A program made the position numbers and the translations under genes. Shown in pieces: positions 34,423-46,516 of a stretch of 64,000 nt of DNA. The notes under the pieces were generated by a model. The model was given only the letters and a program-made list of their open reading frames with translations, was not told where the DNA came from and searched no databases. Source of the DNA: Helicoverpa zea (lineage: Eukaryota; Arthropoda; Insecta; Lepidoptera; Noctuidae); contig NC_061473.1 of assembly GCF_022581195.2 (NCBI RefSeq), positions 1,240,001 to 1,304,000 of the forward strand, written 5' to 3'. Position 1 is the first letter of the stretch, and every line of letters begins with the position of its first letter.

Positions 34423-37400
34423 TTATTCCATATCGAGGGGGATCACATTTTCTGTACTGTCAGCGCTTTCCGCGTGGTCAGGAACTTCTCCTAGAACTTT
34501 GTCAATCCATAACCGGCTGTAGGCTACCTAGAGAAACAAATCATCATAGGTATTAATTAGTTTACCTCTTACTTGTTATGAACTCCTAGTACAACTATAT
34601 ACCTGAGAACACTAGATACTACCATTACTCCGCAAGTGTCATCATTACCCACCAATCGGCTTGTGAAGTGATCATAGATCTTGGTTTCAACTTCATTATA
34701 TTAATCCACGGCATATTATGTACATAATGTTTATAAATTAATTGCATTATTGTAAATTACCTTAGCAAAGACTCCTGGCTTCGACTTGTAGGCGCATTCT
34801 TCAGTACCAGAAAACAGTGCTATGCCGAAAAGTGTGCCAGCGCGGTTCAGTCCACTAAAATGTACCGCCGGGTCACCTGTGTCACCCTGGTACCAAAACA
34901 TTGAAAATACTGTTACTTTCTTTGGTCAAGGTATCATCATAATTTGGCAATTCTACGTAGGTAACGGAATTTCGGCGGCGAGTTGCAAGTGGGTCGGTCG
35001 ATCGGAAATCGATAGATATATAATGGTTGTAGTGGGGCTGTAAGGAAAGAGACAACACGATTCTTGATAATTCAATGTTCAAGAAGATAATTAATCTGAT
35101 CGAAGTAAATAGAGAGTGAAAGAGTACGGTAATTCGTAATTGGTGAAATACTAACAGCACACAATGCAACGCCTTTTATGACGCTCTGCAGACACATATT
35201 GTCATGTTGTAAATGATAGTCATTCCCGTAGATTAGCCGACATTCAGCTCTAGGCACCTCTCGTACTATCATTCGCCGCAACTCTTGATTCTCGCCCTCG
35301 CGGATTTGTCCAGTCACCTGTCAAACAGTTTTTGCACAATAAATAAATATATAGAAACTTCTTCTACGCTTCTAATGCCCTAGTACTATTAGATTAGAAG
35401 TAACGTAACACTTGATCCTTCACCACGTGCGGTGAATGAGTCGATGTGGTCATCAATGTAAAGTTCCTTGAACTTTTTTGTATTTGGGTGTTACTACTGT
35501 TTACTTCTATCGAAATAATATCACTCAGCTGTTTATCAGCAGTTTATCAGTGCGATAAAGATAGAAGATTTGATTTGTGTAATTTTTTGCATAAATGAAG
35601 AGTTTGGCAATAACAATAAGGTGTGGCCTTGGCGGATTGCCCAAACAGCTGATAGACAAACACCTTTCAATCATGGTTACCTAGTACCCGCGGAAGTAAA
35701 TACCAGATTGATGATCCCCAAACAATAGAAAAAAGTAGTTAATGATTTTCACTCGATTATAATAATGAAGGTCAATTGATGTAGTTCGTTGAACCACGTT
35801 GAACTTAGAAACTTTGTACCTAACACTTTTGTGTCTTTCCTGTATGTTGTATGCCATCTAAAATCATCAGCTATCGGTTTCTTTTGTTTGTCATCTCAAG
35901 TGACCAGCAATTTCCCGCTCGGTATATTTTATTGATTTTGTGCTAACTTTACTTATTTTGAAAGGGATGTTATTTAAGACTTCTTAAATGAGCTGTATGC
36001 CAATAGTTTGGTATTACCACAGAACCATATCCAGTGACCACGGTTTCCCCAAACGACGGGGGTAGGTCAGCATCAGCGATTGCCAGCGATACGGGCTGCA
36101 TCCTGCTGTTTGGAGTAATCGGAAGATTCACCTGTAATACCAGGACAGCATGAATACGAGGAAACAATTATGTACATTAAAACTTAGCTTAGATGTTTAG
36201 GGTAAAACTACTACTTAAATATTTTGCAGTTTTTCCTTATTATTCGAAACGTTCACGAAAACCTACCAGTGTTTTGAAAGAGTAATACTAAGGCTGCCAT
36301 GAAAAAAAATATCGGCGAGTTCTTGAAAAGTCCGAAACTGAGTGTCTTTCTTCTGCCGATTTTCCCAGCAGGTACCTACTTACTTATACCTTTTTATCCA
36401 CACAAAGATTTTTCTGCTTTTACGCGGGCTCCCAAACAAGCCTTGGGTCTCAGGTAACTACGACAAATTCAGATGGTAGCTCTAATAAAAACAAAGTAAA
36501 GCATGTATAATTACTTTGACCATAGCCAGGTTATGTTCGGGATAGTACTGGTCCATCCTGTAGTCCGGATGTCGTCTGATCTCCACGACTGATAGTATTC
36601 TGCCGCCGAAGTCCCGGAATACCGATCCCATGCGAACTGATACTTCTTCTTTTGTTACGCTGTTGGAGAAAATACCGTTTATTTAAAAGAAAGAACCAAT
36701 TGAGTATATTATAGCAGATATGAAGTGAAAATAGGGTCTTGCTGTCTGTCTCATAGCCAGAAATGCCAGAATTTAGACCATTTCAGCAACTTTCACTATA
36801 TGTACTTTAGCAAGTCATTCCGTTTTTGCAGGTAAGATACTAATAACTAAGCTCGGTTCCAGAATCTGTGATTATGGGACACAATAGCAATAGTATTTAA
36901 GGCATTATAAGATTAATTTTCGGTATTTGTAGTAGGTACTTACTAATCGAAGCATTGTGCTGCAGTAAGAATCCATAGCTTTCCGACGATAGCTCCACCA
37001 CACCAATGCTTCCCGTGCAGCCTAAAAATATAAGAATTCTTTATTTAGGGTTAGGTTATACACATTTCTTTTCTTATTGGTTTCGTAATAATCATTACTT
37101 TTGACTATCTCATTTATTTCATCGTTGTTAATAACATCATTCATTATCGTCACGATATGCCTTCATTGGTTAGGTACTACCACTCAGTGGCGGCCCTAGG
37201 GGTGTGCGAACTGTGCCATCGCACAGGGCCTCGCGCTTGGGGGGGATAAACTGTAGTAAAAATAAAATTGTATTAATTTGTTTATCTTGAGCATTTCTCC
37301 TCAAACATGACGATTAGCTAAATCAAAACACCAGCTTACTCTCGCAACACATATATACTTTTCACGTAGGACAAAGGGCCTCGCATAGACCTGCCGCACG

Positions 37401-37817
37401 TAGCCTCGCAATGGCTAGGGCCGCCGCTGCTACCACTTACTACGTATACTAAATACCCCTTCAAAAAATCTCCCTTTGTCCCCTGCCCTAGAAAAATGAG
37501 TTCTTCCATTACCTAATATTGTATTTATATACCTTTCCAAAAACGTTCAAAAAGTAGCACTTATGTCGTGAATTATGTATATGCGGAATTCATAAATTTA
37601 CTTACCTCACGGATACGGTATACGGGTAGTCTTCCAGGCACACGAGCCCAGTCTCTGTGGTTAATCTTTTTCTCCTTACATGAGTGAGGTCTTCTTCCAT
37701 CTTAGGCGGGAATTCACATTCTAACTCTGCCTTCACCGTGGTCGACGCTGAAACATTCGAAACAACTCTTGTAGTCTTCTGATCTCCTAGTCTTGGTGAA
37801 CTTTCTTTATAAACGTG
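34423..37817 (-). CDS. Catalytically dead trypsin-fold serine protease homologue, 5'-incomplete, 7 exons seen
   Basis: Exons (minus): 37817-37606, 37021-36944, 36659-36515, 36131-36018, 35317-35156, 34886-34761, 34527-34423 (TAA 34425-34423). Phases fit; 313 residues in hand. The first exon seen starts in phase 0 with HVYKESSPRLGDQ, so a signal-peptide exon is missing upstream and I could not find it. The S1 fold is clear: CLEDYPYTVSVRLHGKHWCG, GGAIVGKLWILTAAQCF, RRHPDYRMDQYYPEHNLAM, VTGYGSV, GDTGDPAV, ECAYKSKPGVFAKVAYSRLW. The three catalytic positions are changed: His to Gln (AAQC), Asp to Asn (HNLAM), Ser to Thr (GDTGDP, with Gly to Asp after it). The fold cysteines CG/AAQC are kept. Such secreted homologues act as cofactors, binders or regulators in haemolymph or gut. 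Its nearest relative is the head-to-head gene at 40511. Confidence 0.88.
37185..37429. mobile_element. 245 bp hAT-type MITE with 8 bp duplication
   Basis: CTACCACT at 37177-37184 is repeated at 37430-37437. Ends are CAGTGGCGGCCCTAG and CTAGGGCCGCCGCTG, inverted with one mismatch. GGGCCTCGC is present near both ends. It is non-autonomous. It lies in the intron between the first two exons seen of the minus-strand protease homologue. Confidence 0.9.
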
Positions 37818-39171
37818 CTGTATAAAAAAAACTATGAGATCAATGAACGGTGAATCACTTGTATTTTATAACACTGTTAAATTGTTTACGATTGATTCAG
37901 AGTATTTTAGTTTCGGTTTATGCGATGTTGGTTATTTTTTTTAGTTTCTTATGTTAATTTTGTGAATTCAACAATCAAGGCTTTTTATCTGCCTAGCTAA
38001 AGAGGATTTTGTAGTCTTTTTTTAATTTTACAAAAAGAAAAGTGAGATTTATTCATTAAAATTTCCCTCTTACCACTTTCTACATATAAATTACGATTAT
38101 AATTAAAACTTAAAACTAAAAAATAGGTTAAGAACTGCATGCACTTCATTTCCTTTACATGTACTAAAAATGGTTAAAAAAAGTTCACATTATCTATTCA
38201 TATTTGGAGCACGTTGAAAATCGTGTAAAGTTAACGAGAAACTAACGTTTATGAACAATCTAATCGCAAGACCACGAATAGTTATTCAAACAATAATTGT
38301 GATTAAGTAACAACGTATTGTTCGTGGCACAATAGCGGAACTTTTTAAAACAAACGTAAAAAAATTAACCACTTAATCTTACTTGGTTCGTAACTTGTAA
38401 TTACGTATGATCTCATTCTAAGTTGTGAATGTTAATGTTTAATGTCACATGGAGGTTGGTCATCGGAAGAATGCATAATATTTTATATTCAATCATTCAT
38501 AGTTTAGGCACAGAATTAGGGTCCCGTATTTAAAGGGAAAACGGGAAATAATTTATATTAACATCATCAAAAGCTAATGCTGTCTAAAATCTGTTGACCC
38601 TTTTTCGAAGATTTTTTAAAATAGAAAAATCATAATAATTCGGAAAGTTAAGCAAAAAACAATGGAAGGTAAATTGAAGAAAAAGAAACAGGCCATAAGT
38701 TCTTCATTTTATGAAAAGAAAGGAAAGAATGACATCATGATATGGTGAAGTAGAAGAAAAGACTCAATGGACCACTGGTTTGAAAATGACAAAAACATAG
38801 CTCGTAAAATATAAGAAACAGAACCCAACTAGTACAGTTGATTTTCTAAGCATTGTTATGGCTCAGCTCACACCTTGCTTATCTATCTAAGCATTGTTAA
38901 TAATAGAGACTTTTTTCCCATCAAGAAGACCTATTCAGTAGTACTACTGATAGATATTCTCAAGGATTTCATCCTAACGTCAAAATGATGTACCTACTAC
39001 TCGTACATATGTTTAAGCCTTCATACACCTATACTCTCAATGCTGCGGGTCAGTTGTACTGCAGCGCTTGCGACCGAGTCTTCAAAACAAAGCTCGGTTT
39101 AGCCAGTCACATCAGGGCTCTCGCTAGGATGTGAATTTGCCATGGGTCGCCGTTATCGAAACCGATAAGGA

Positions 39172-39172
39172 G

Positions 39173-39213
<41 letters not shown>
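39172..39213. repeat. (TA)n microsatellite
   Basis: About 20 uninterrupted TA units immediately after the zinc-finger-like retroelement 3' fragment, possibly its tail. Confidence 0.9.
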
Positions 39214-39217
<4 letters not shown>

Positions 39218-39514
39218 TGGACTTTAAAAGAGACTATAGGTAACCCTTGAGATATAGGTATCTACACCAACTTCATGTCGTTTTCAATGAAAATCAAGAG
39301 TAAAAGTGTTGTTTTCAACCTATTTGCTAAATAAATATTATTTACCTAATCCTAGAAAAATGCCGACATAAATATAACGAGAAAGTAGTCAATAACGTAA
39401 CGTAGTTTATACAAAAGATGAACAATAGCATAATAGATGAAACAGGTGGCCATTTACGTCATAGCTGAATTGCATACATAGGCATAGGTAACATTAATTC
39501 AAGAGTCCTTGACA

Positions 39515-39705
39515 GTCGTTACGGGTGGTCAGAAGCCAGTAAGTCCGATGCCAGTCTAACCACCCCTTGGTTATATTTGGGTTGCCCGGGTAACTGGGTT
39601 GAGGAGGTCAGAAAGGCAGTCGCTCCTCGTAAAACACTGGTACCCAGCCGCATCCTGTTAGACTGTAAGTCGACCCCAACATAGTTGGGATAAAAACTCG
39701 GGAGA
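39515..39705. repeat. Dispersed repeat (second copy at 52850-53035)
   Basis: Contains CAGTCGTTACGGGTGGTCAG, AGAAGCCAGTAAGTCCGATG, TTGCCCGGGTAACTGGGTTG and GACCCCAACATAGTTGGGA. The same order of blocks is at 52850-53035; tail-only fragments are at 18365-18400 and 42727-42770. The long reverse frame over it is a by-product of the repeat. Confidence 0.7.
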
Positions 39706-40510
39706 TGGCAAATACAGCAAAAATAGAAGAAAATAAATTCATGCTCGCACTGGTATAGCAGATAAGTCGATTGTTTGGTAAAATGGAATGTTCCACAGTG
39801 GAAGAAATTCCACTGCATATTTTTTATTCCTTAAAAAAATGATCGTAATCGAGTTTGCATTGTTTTAGCTGCAGAATGTGCTAACTTTATAGGTACATTT
39901 ACTGTTTTGATTTGTTTGTAGCTACTGACTTTCACTGCCATCTCAATAAAACTTAGTCTAAAAAGCATTTAATCATTCTGTTTACAAACAATACAGAACA
40001 GCCCAAACCAAAATTACTTCATCATAAAATTGACTGACTTTCCACCGCGGTTTCGATAACGTCCCACGAGAAATAGTTACTACAACCAAATAAAGAGCAG
40101 CCAAAGTATATTATTCTGATGGGAAAGTGCCAAGTTTCATTAAAAATGGTTCAGTGATTTTTGCATAGTTCAGATATACGATACATCTACACGTTTATAA
40201 TATTAATGCGGTCCTATACATACACTATGGTTCTGCTAGCTAGACCATTAGACCATTGCACACAGGTATGCACTAAAGAAATTTCAATTGTTCCATCGTT
40301 TCAATCTTTTATTTGCGTATTTGAATAGACGATTAGACTGTCATCTTGTATTATTTGCTCAGTTTTCATTTTATTTCCACCATTGTACTAAGCACCTGCA
40401 TTTTGACGATAAATCCTCATGTTTACTGGTAACTAGGCTTCATTTAGTTCATCTTTGATCACCATTGCGTCTACAATTTATAGTATTTTAATCAGACAGC
40501 AAATTTTGCT

Positions 40511-43500
40511 ATGAACCGAATAAGCAGTGTGTTTAATATTGTCTTAATCGTTTTTATAGTTCAGTGCAACTCGCGGGGTTTTGTTAAAAAGAATAATGAC
40601 TGTAGCAGCCAGCTAGAGAATGACAGTGGAGACTGTGATGCAGATAATGAAGTGACAAATCAAAGCAAACAGATTGAGTCTTCTCTAGAACATGGCAGTA
40701 AATACCCTAGTCCTACTAGGAGAAGCAAAGATAATAAAGAAAATATAGAACCTTATAAGGAATTAGCAGCGAAGGCAAGAGAGGAAGAGGAGTATATGAG
40801 TGAAATTGGTAAATATATTTTAGGACAATCAGCACTGTTTGCTGATGCAAATGTTATTGTTTTCCTTAATCGTAATAGAACCTTCTTAAGTTTTCACTGA
40901 CATAAACTTGGCTTGATTTTTTAACTCTTTTTTATTTTTTCAACAACTAAAAACTTTAGGAATAACAGGCAAATCTATATCAAACGTAACATTATAACAA
41001 CCGTCCGTGTTTATAACTATTAAAATAAAATTGAATAATTTGTAGCTACTGAATTCAGTACAATCACCGAAACGGGCACCATTGAGAATGTGACCTGCGA
41101 GTACCAGAACAACAGCACTGAAGATGACGAGGATGAAGCGAAGAGCACTCTCATCGACTATCCCTTCTCAGTGTCCATTCAGAAGAAGGGAGCTCATTAC
41201 GTTTCTGGTGCCCTGATAGATAAAAGATGGATTCTGAGCGTGGCTGCGGAGTTTTATAAGTAAGATCTATGTATAGTAAGTTCAACTCAGTCGTGCGCGC
41301 GGCCTTATGTGTGGGTAACCCTTGTACATATGCAGTGACTTTGTGTGCGTGACAAGAGGTACAGTCGGGTACAAATACAGTTATTGAGGGGTTGTATACG
41401 GCTGTTTAAAGAAAAACAGTTATTACGTAATTTAATGTTTATTTATTTATAATGATTCTGAATCGCTACTTGAAAAATCAAATGATGAATTTTCGGATTC
41501 GCTACTCTTCAAGGTGAATTATAAATTCTGACTCCATGTCAAAATGTCTATAGTATTCTTCTTTTTTCTTTTGTACATGTCGACAAGTAGTATTATACCA
41601 CATCCCTTCATCAATTTGACTTAAACGTTAATTTATGAGTTTCATTATTTCCGTCTTATTTTGGTCGACATTATGCGAAGCAATATTATTTTTTAAAATT
41701 CCCCACACATTTTGTTTACATTATTATACTAGATTATACGTTTTTTGTGTGATCAAGTAGAGATCAAAGGGGGAGGCCTATGTTCAGCAATGGACGTCCT
41801 ATGGCTGAGATGTTGATGATACGTTTTTTTACATTCTTAGTCCACACTTTTATTTATTGTCCGCGTACCCCGAGCTAGAAAATATGTAAGGAGTATTTAA
41901 TTCATCTTAGATATTTCACCTCATTTATTTCTTAGATACTGTCAATGTCAATTTGAAAAAACGTATGAGAAAATAATGAAAAACTATGTTTAGGTAATAA
42001 TAAAAAGCTTTGAATGTTGTTTAATTTTTTGAAACGCTTTACCTGACTCCTTAATAATTTCTTCGTGAATAACTAGTATTTTCGTAAACGACTGTACCCA
42101 TAACAAAAAGCGATAAGAACACGTCATCCTCGGACGACGTCACTGTCACACGAATGAAAGTTGTATATTTACAAGCCAACGCACACATAGGGCCGCGCGC
42201 AAATCTGAGTTGAACTATCTATATCTATGTATATCTTCTATTTATTTTGGTAATTTCTGACGCAAGTTAATATCGGCAATAACAAATTAATAAAAATTTA
42301 CTACATCATTATCATATCTACCTATTACCGCCCACTGTTGAACGTAGGCTTCCCCCTTATTGGGGGCACGAATATCTTACTTTAATGTTAATAACGCTTT
42401 ATTGGGATTGTATTTTGAGAAATAAAATTGTAATATCTTGAATTTCCTCTGCCAGTCCCGGCCTTTGTATTACGTCTAGAATTCATGACTTTCATAACAT
42501 CTTAGTCTAGAATCCATAATATTTTGTAATTCCGTAGTTACATGACTATCCGGTCAGAGAACAATGCATTAAATAAAGGGTTTTAAGTACTTAATTATAT
42601 AATTGAGCTCTGTTTCTATTTATTGTTTACGTTTAATTTCTCATGACTACTTATTCTGTGTTTCGGGAGGCACGATAAACTGGTGGATCCCGGCGTTCGT
42701 TCTATGCAAAATACTGTGTTGCAACCGGTTAGACTGGAAGCCAACCCCAATTTAGTTGGGAAAAGGATGATGACAATTTGTTTTCTATTTACAGTGTGAG
42801 AGAATCACTGAAATTGTTCAGAGCAAGACTAGGATCCGTGGACTGCAAAAGAGGTGGATCATTGGTGCCCTTCAAAAAGATAGAAATCCATCCTTACTAC
42901 ATTTATGGGAAACCGAACTTTGACGTGGCTCTCTTGAGAATGGCGATACCTGTTGATTACTCTGAAGTCCTGAGACCAATAGGGATTTCTAATATCAATG
43001 GGAAGGTGCTGAGTGCCAAGTTTATGACTACGTACTGGCCAAGGATAGTGGTGAGTCTCTACAGTAATAATGTACCAACATATTAGGATAATACAGAAAA
43101 TGTATGACAACCTTTTAACACGAAGTTTTGCTAACTTCGAAAACAAAAGACAAATAAAAAAAAAATGGTTTCTAATAATTCACAACTGGGCTACGGAACC
43201 CCTATACCTGAGTAGTGCATTACAACTTCACCGACTTTACCCGATCATTACTTTTTCACATTTTTCGAGTTTCATTAATTTACTTGCCTTACATTTTATT
43301 TTGTATGATCGGTATGATTTTATCATAACATAGTATGAAAATCTTATAATTACATAATCTCCGCTATTTTCAGCTAAATGGAAGAACATTACCCCAAACG
43401 GCAAAGGAAAGGGTAAAATACAACAGCATGCGAGTATCGACACAAAGACTGATTCCAATGGATAAATGTAAAAACATCATGGCGGCCATTAAAGAGTACA

Positions 43501-44458
43501 TCAATGAGTCCAGTCTATGCTTGAAGCCAGTTGTTACTCATCACAGCGTGTGCATGGTAAGCGACCTAATTATTATGCATCCTATTAGTTCTGCGCGCCT
43601 AGTATTTATGTCAGATTTGTACTAAGTTTCCGCGTCTTAATTTTCCTCTTTACTACCACCTACGTTAGTTTTGCAACGATTTTCTTTTCTGAATATTTTT
43701 CTAAATAAACATTGTGCTTCCAGTAATAGTTTCCTCAACATTACAATGTTAAATGTTTTTTTGGGAACCCTAGTTAAGTTTTATCCATTTGTGTCACAGT
43801 CGAACGTTCTTTAGTATTGTTTTGTGTGTTCCTACAAAATATATATTTGCCAACTGTACAGCTTTGCCCAATCTTCTCGTCTCGTTCATATTATGTTCTC
43901 AACTGCTTCATTAGTCTAGAAGTCGCATAGCTTTACCGCAGTGCACGTATCCATCCATTCCAAGGCTGACTTGCCTTGTGGGTTAAGGAACTTTTAAAAG
44001 CAGCCCCGAGTCTGGAAATTGATGAATGATAGACGCTGTTATTGTTACTTGCGCAAACCGATATCTCTTTGTGACACTAGTCGTCAGACTTTCTGGCTTC
44101 TGACTGCCAATAATGATGTTGAAATGACAGCCGGCCGGGACCCCCTGTAAAACACGTTTCTAAACGCCATCATGGCAACCTATCCACGGAGCGATCGCGC
44201 CAACAGTTGCTTAACTTCATGTTTGATGGACGCTTGTGGCTGTTACTATTTATTTTTATATATCTACAATTTCCTAATAGAATATTTATTCCACAGCCAG
44301 ACGCAGGAGCTCCAGTGATAGCAGAAGATGGACTATGGGGCATCACATCTGGTTGGATAGCTCCATCATGCCCCAATTTCGCAGCACCTACAATTTTCAC
44401 GCGACTCTCCTCACCGTCTGTGCGCTCCTGGTTAGACACACAACTGCTTAATCTTTAG
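40511..44458 (+). CDS. Secreted serine protease homologue lacking catalytic His and Ser, complete, 5 exons
   Basis: Exons 40511-40808, 41046-41259, 42795-43050, 43374-43556, 44297-44458 (TAG 44456-44458); 1113 nt, 370 aa, phases consistent. The N-terminus MNRISSVFNIVLIVFIVQC is a signal peptide. A ~90 residue acidic/charged, Ser-rich stretch follows, then the S1 domain: DYPFSVSIQKKGAHYVSGAL, KRWILSVAAEFY, EIHPYYIYGKPNFDVALLRM, PDAGAPVIAEDGLWGITSGW, IFTRLSSPSVRSWL. AAHC has become AAEF (His to Glu), GDSGGP has become PDAGAP (Ser to Ala); the Asp (FDVALL) remains. Both cysteines of the usual loop disulfide beside the His are gone together. NVT and NST are glycosylation sequons. There is no RIVGG-type activation site, so it is probably not zymogen-activated in the usual way. 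Function unknown; cofactor or binding role inferred. Confidence 0.88.
41281..42222 (-). mobile_element. ~940 bp TIR element with mariner/IS630-like transposase tail
   Basis: GTTCAACTCAG..TGCGCGCGGCC-TATGTGTG at 41289-41325 is mirrored at ~42185-42218. On the minus strand from ~41720 to 41447 broken frames read SHNVDQNKTEIMKLIN, RLSQIDEGMWYNTTCRHVQK and SSFDFSSSDSESL-stop, resembling the C-terminal end of DDE_3-type (Tc1/mariner, IS630) transposases. Family assignment is from memory of such tails. It lies in the protease-homologue intron 2. Confidence 0.6.
42655..42772 (+). repeat. SINE tail fragments
   Basis: GTTTCGGGAGGCACGATAAA, GGTGGATCCCGGCG and GACTGGAAGCCAACCCCAAT match tails seen at 24960-25030 and 39660-39690. 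Immediately upstream of protease-homologue exon 3 (42795). Confidence 0.55.
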
Positions 44459-44812
44459 GTTAAGGTTAACCAATCACGCTTCCTCACCGCATTCCACAAC
44501 GTCCGCAACAGCTGTGGCAACAGGTTGTTACGACATTTTGTTACAAGGGTAACATAACGATGCAAGATACCAAGCGAATACCTTTGTGAGATTTTTAACA
44601 CGCTTTTTATCTTCTTCTGTGTATGAATTCCTAGTAGAATGCACAGCTGATTTTTGTTTCATCATTACCAGTAAGATAAGTAAATGTTACTTTACTTTTT
44701 TACTTGTTGCAATTATTATTTTTGTTGTACCTATTGTTAATAATTTATATGTTAAAGTATTACACACATAATAGTACATAGTACCTACTTAATATTTAAT
44801 AGTTTCTCAATT

Positions 44813-44818
44813 AATAAA
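44813..44818 (+). other. Candidate polyadenylation signal of the plus-strand protease homologue
   Basis: AATAAA 355 nt after the stop. No other canonical signal stands out between the stop and this point; assignment is tentative. Confidence 0.3.
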
Positions 44819-45657
44819 AATAGATAGGTATTCATATAATTTAATTTAGTTTTTGTTGCTAATTGTTTGTACTGAGCGAAAATTATACTGTAATTATTTA
44901 ATTAGAAAAGAACATTTTATTCATAAAAGTATGAGAAAAAGCGACCTTTTGATTTTCCTCCCTTTCGTTTTCAAAATGAATGTTTCAAAATTAAAATCCC
45001 CTTCAGATGTTCTCAGCCAAAATGGATTCGCTGATGTAAGTAATGAATAAAATTGTTGTCTTTTTTCTACATGTACTGTGTTACTCGTTTTATTGGGTAG
45101 GTATTCTCATTTAATAATTGTAGGTATACAGCAATACCACATACTTAATTATTTTTTATTTATCTGCCCCCTTATCAGTAGTTTCCAATCACTTTGAGAA
45201 AAAGCTTGTCAAACTGAGTAAAATAGCAGCAGTAGGTTTATTGACAAAATAGTGAACCATTGTTAACTAAATAAATAATAATTATTATTTTCAATTTATT
45301 AAATAAATAAAACAAAACGCCATGTTACTAGGCTTCCATATGATAAAAGAGTTTTTTTAATAATTATTGCTGCCGACTTTAGGACAATTAACAATACCTA
45401 CTGATAAGCCATTAAACCGAATCAAAGCCGTGAAACATGGCCTAACTAAAAGTTCTGTTGTAAAGTAAAAAAAAAGTCAATTACCCCTTTATTGTTATTG
45501 TAATAGGTACTGTAACTAACTATTATTAAATACCTATTTATTGATAACGTCAGTTTTCGCTTAATTGACAAAAAAAGAGATGATAATCTTAATAGATACA
45601 ATGCAAAATCACATTTTGTTTATTATTTACGTATCCTAACCGCATGAACCACAATAA

Positions 45658-45727
45658 AAATATTATAATATTATAATATTATATTATATTATTATATTAT
45701 ATTATATTATAATATTATAATATTATT
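45658..45727. repeat. (TATTA)n low-complexity palindromic tract
   Basis: Seventy bases of ATATTATAATATTAT-type units, which read nearly the same on both strands and could extrude as a cruciform. Confidence 0.85.
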
Positions 45728-46516
45728 TATACATACATAGTGACGCTGACCATTCATTACAAGTGGTAGGCATTTAATTATGAAGTGGGCGTTGCCAGCG
45801 CGTCGTTTACCGTCGGCCGGCATATTATATAGGTACCTACCTATAAACATGTACATAACGCGCGACCGCTTATAAACTCATGATGCCCTGGTACTCGCTC
45901 GTGGAACGTGATGTTGCGAATACGATCGCGGGATTCAAACGTTCGTTCGCATCGCGATAGTGATGATAAAAATGAGATTGCGAATTGCGTCACATTGACA
46001 TCACCATCACATACCTACCCTATACGTTTGTTTAATGTAACTTTAGGAACTCATTTAAAATATGTTTAAAATACACACCTACGTACTTTTTGTTTGATAT
46101 TACTTCCGGGTTTTATTTATAATCAATCGATACACAATAAACACTTAATTAGGTGGGCTATAAATAAATCTTACAAAGATTTTAGCTTTTCTTTTGATAA
46201 GTAGGTACAGGAAGAATTCCAACATTTCCAACTTCCTTAGATGATATGGTATGACGCTAGTCTTGGTCGAATCGAGTTTCGATTCCGATAGTCCGATTTT
46301 ATTATTACAGGTGGCGCTGTTATGTAGTACCTACTGAGTACATAACCATTACAATACTTGGCTGTATTGTAATAACAAAAGACCACTTGTATTTTATGAA
46401 GCCCTGGTAGAAATAGGCAAAGTTGACGTAACAGTTTGTGTGTAAGACTGACAACTACGGAGCGCTTGCTGGCATTGGTCGTTGCATTGTACATTTAACA
46501 TTACATAAAAATTAAT

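Larger units (their letters stand above)
37818..40510. other. Head-to-head intergenic interval of the protease-homologue pair
   Basis: 2.7 kb, AT-rich, expected to hold the missing 5' exon of the minus gene and both promoters; I could not identify a convincing signal-peptide exon. Contents seen: a retroelement 3' fragment coding CSACDRVFKTKLGLASHIR on the plus strand (~39060-39135), a (TA)n run, and a SINE-like repeat at 39515-39705. Confidence 0.5.
44459..46515. other. Gene-free AT-rich interval
   Basis: No host gene supportable. Holds a TATTA/TAATA low-complexity palindromic run at 45658-45727 and otherwise unassigned sequence. Confidence 0.5.

Noticed and set aside
39519..39818. 99-codon reverse frame with VVRLASDLLASDHP end
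   Set aside because: Created by the dispersed repeat at 39515-39705, not a gene.
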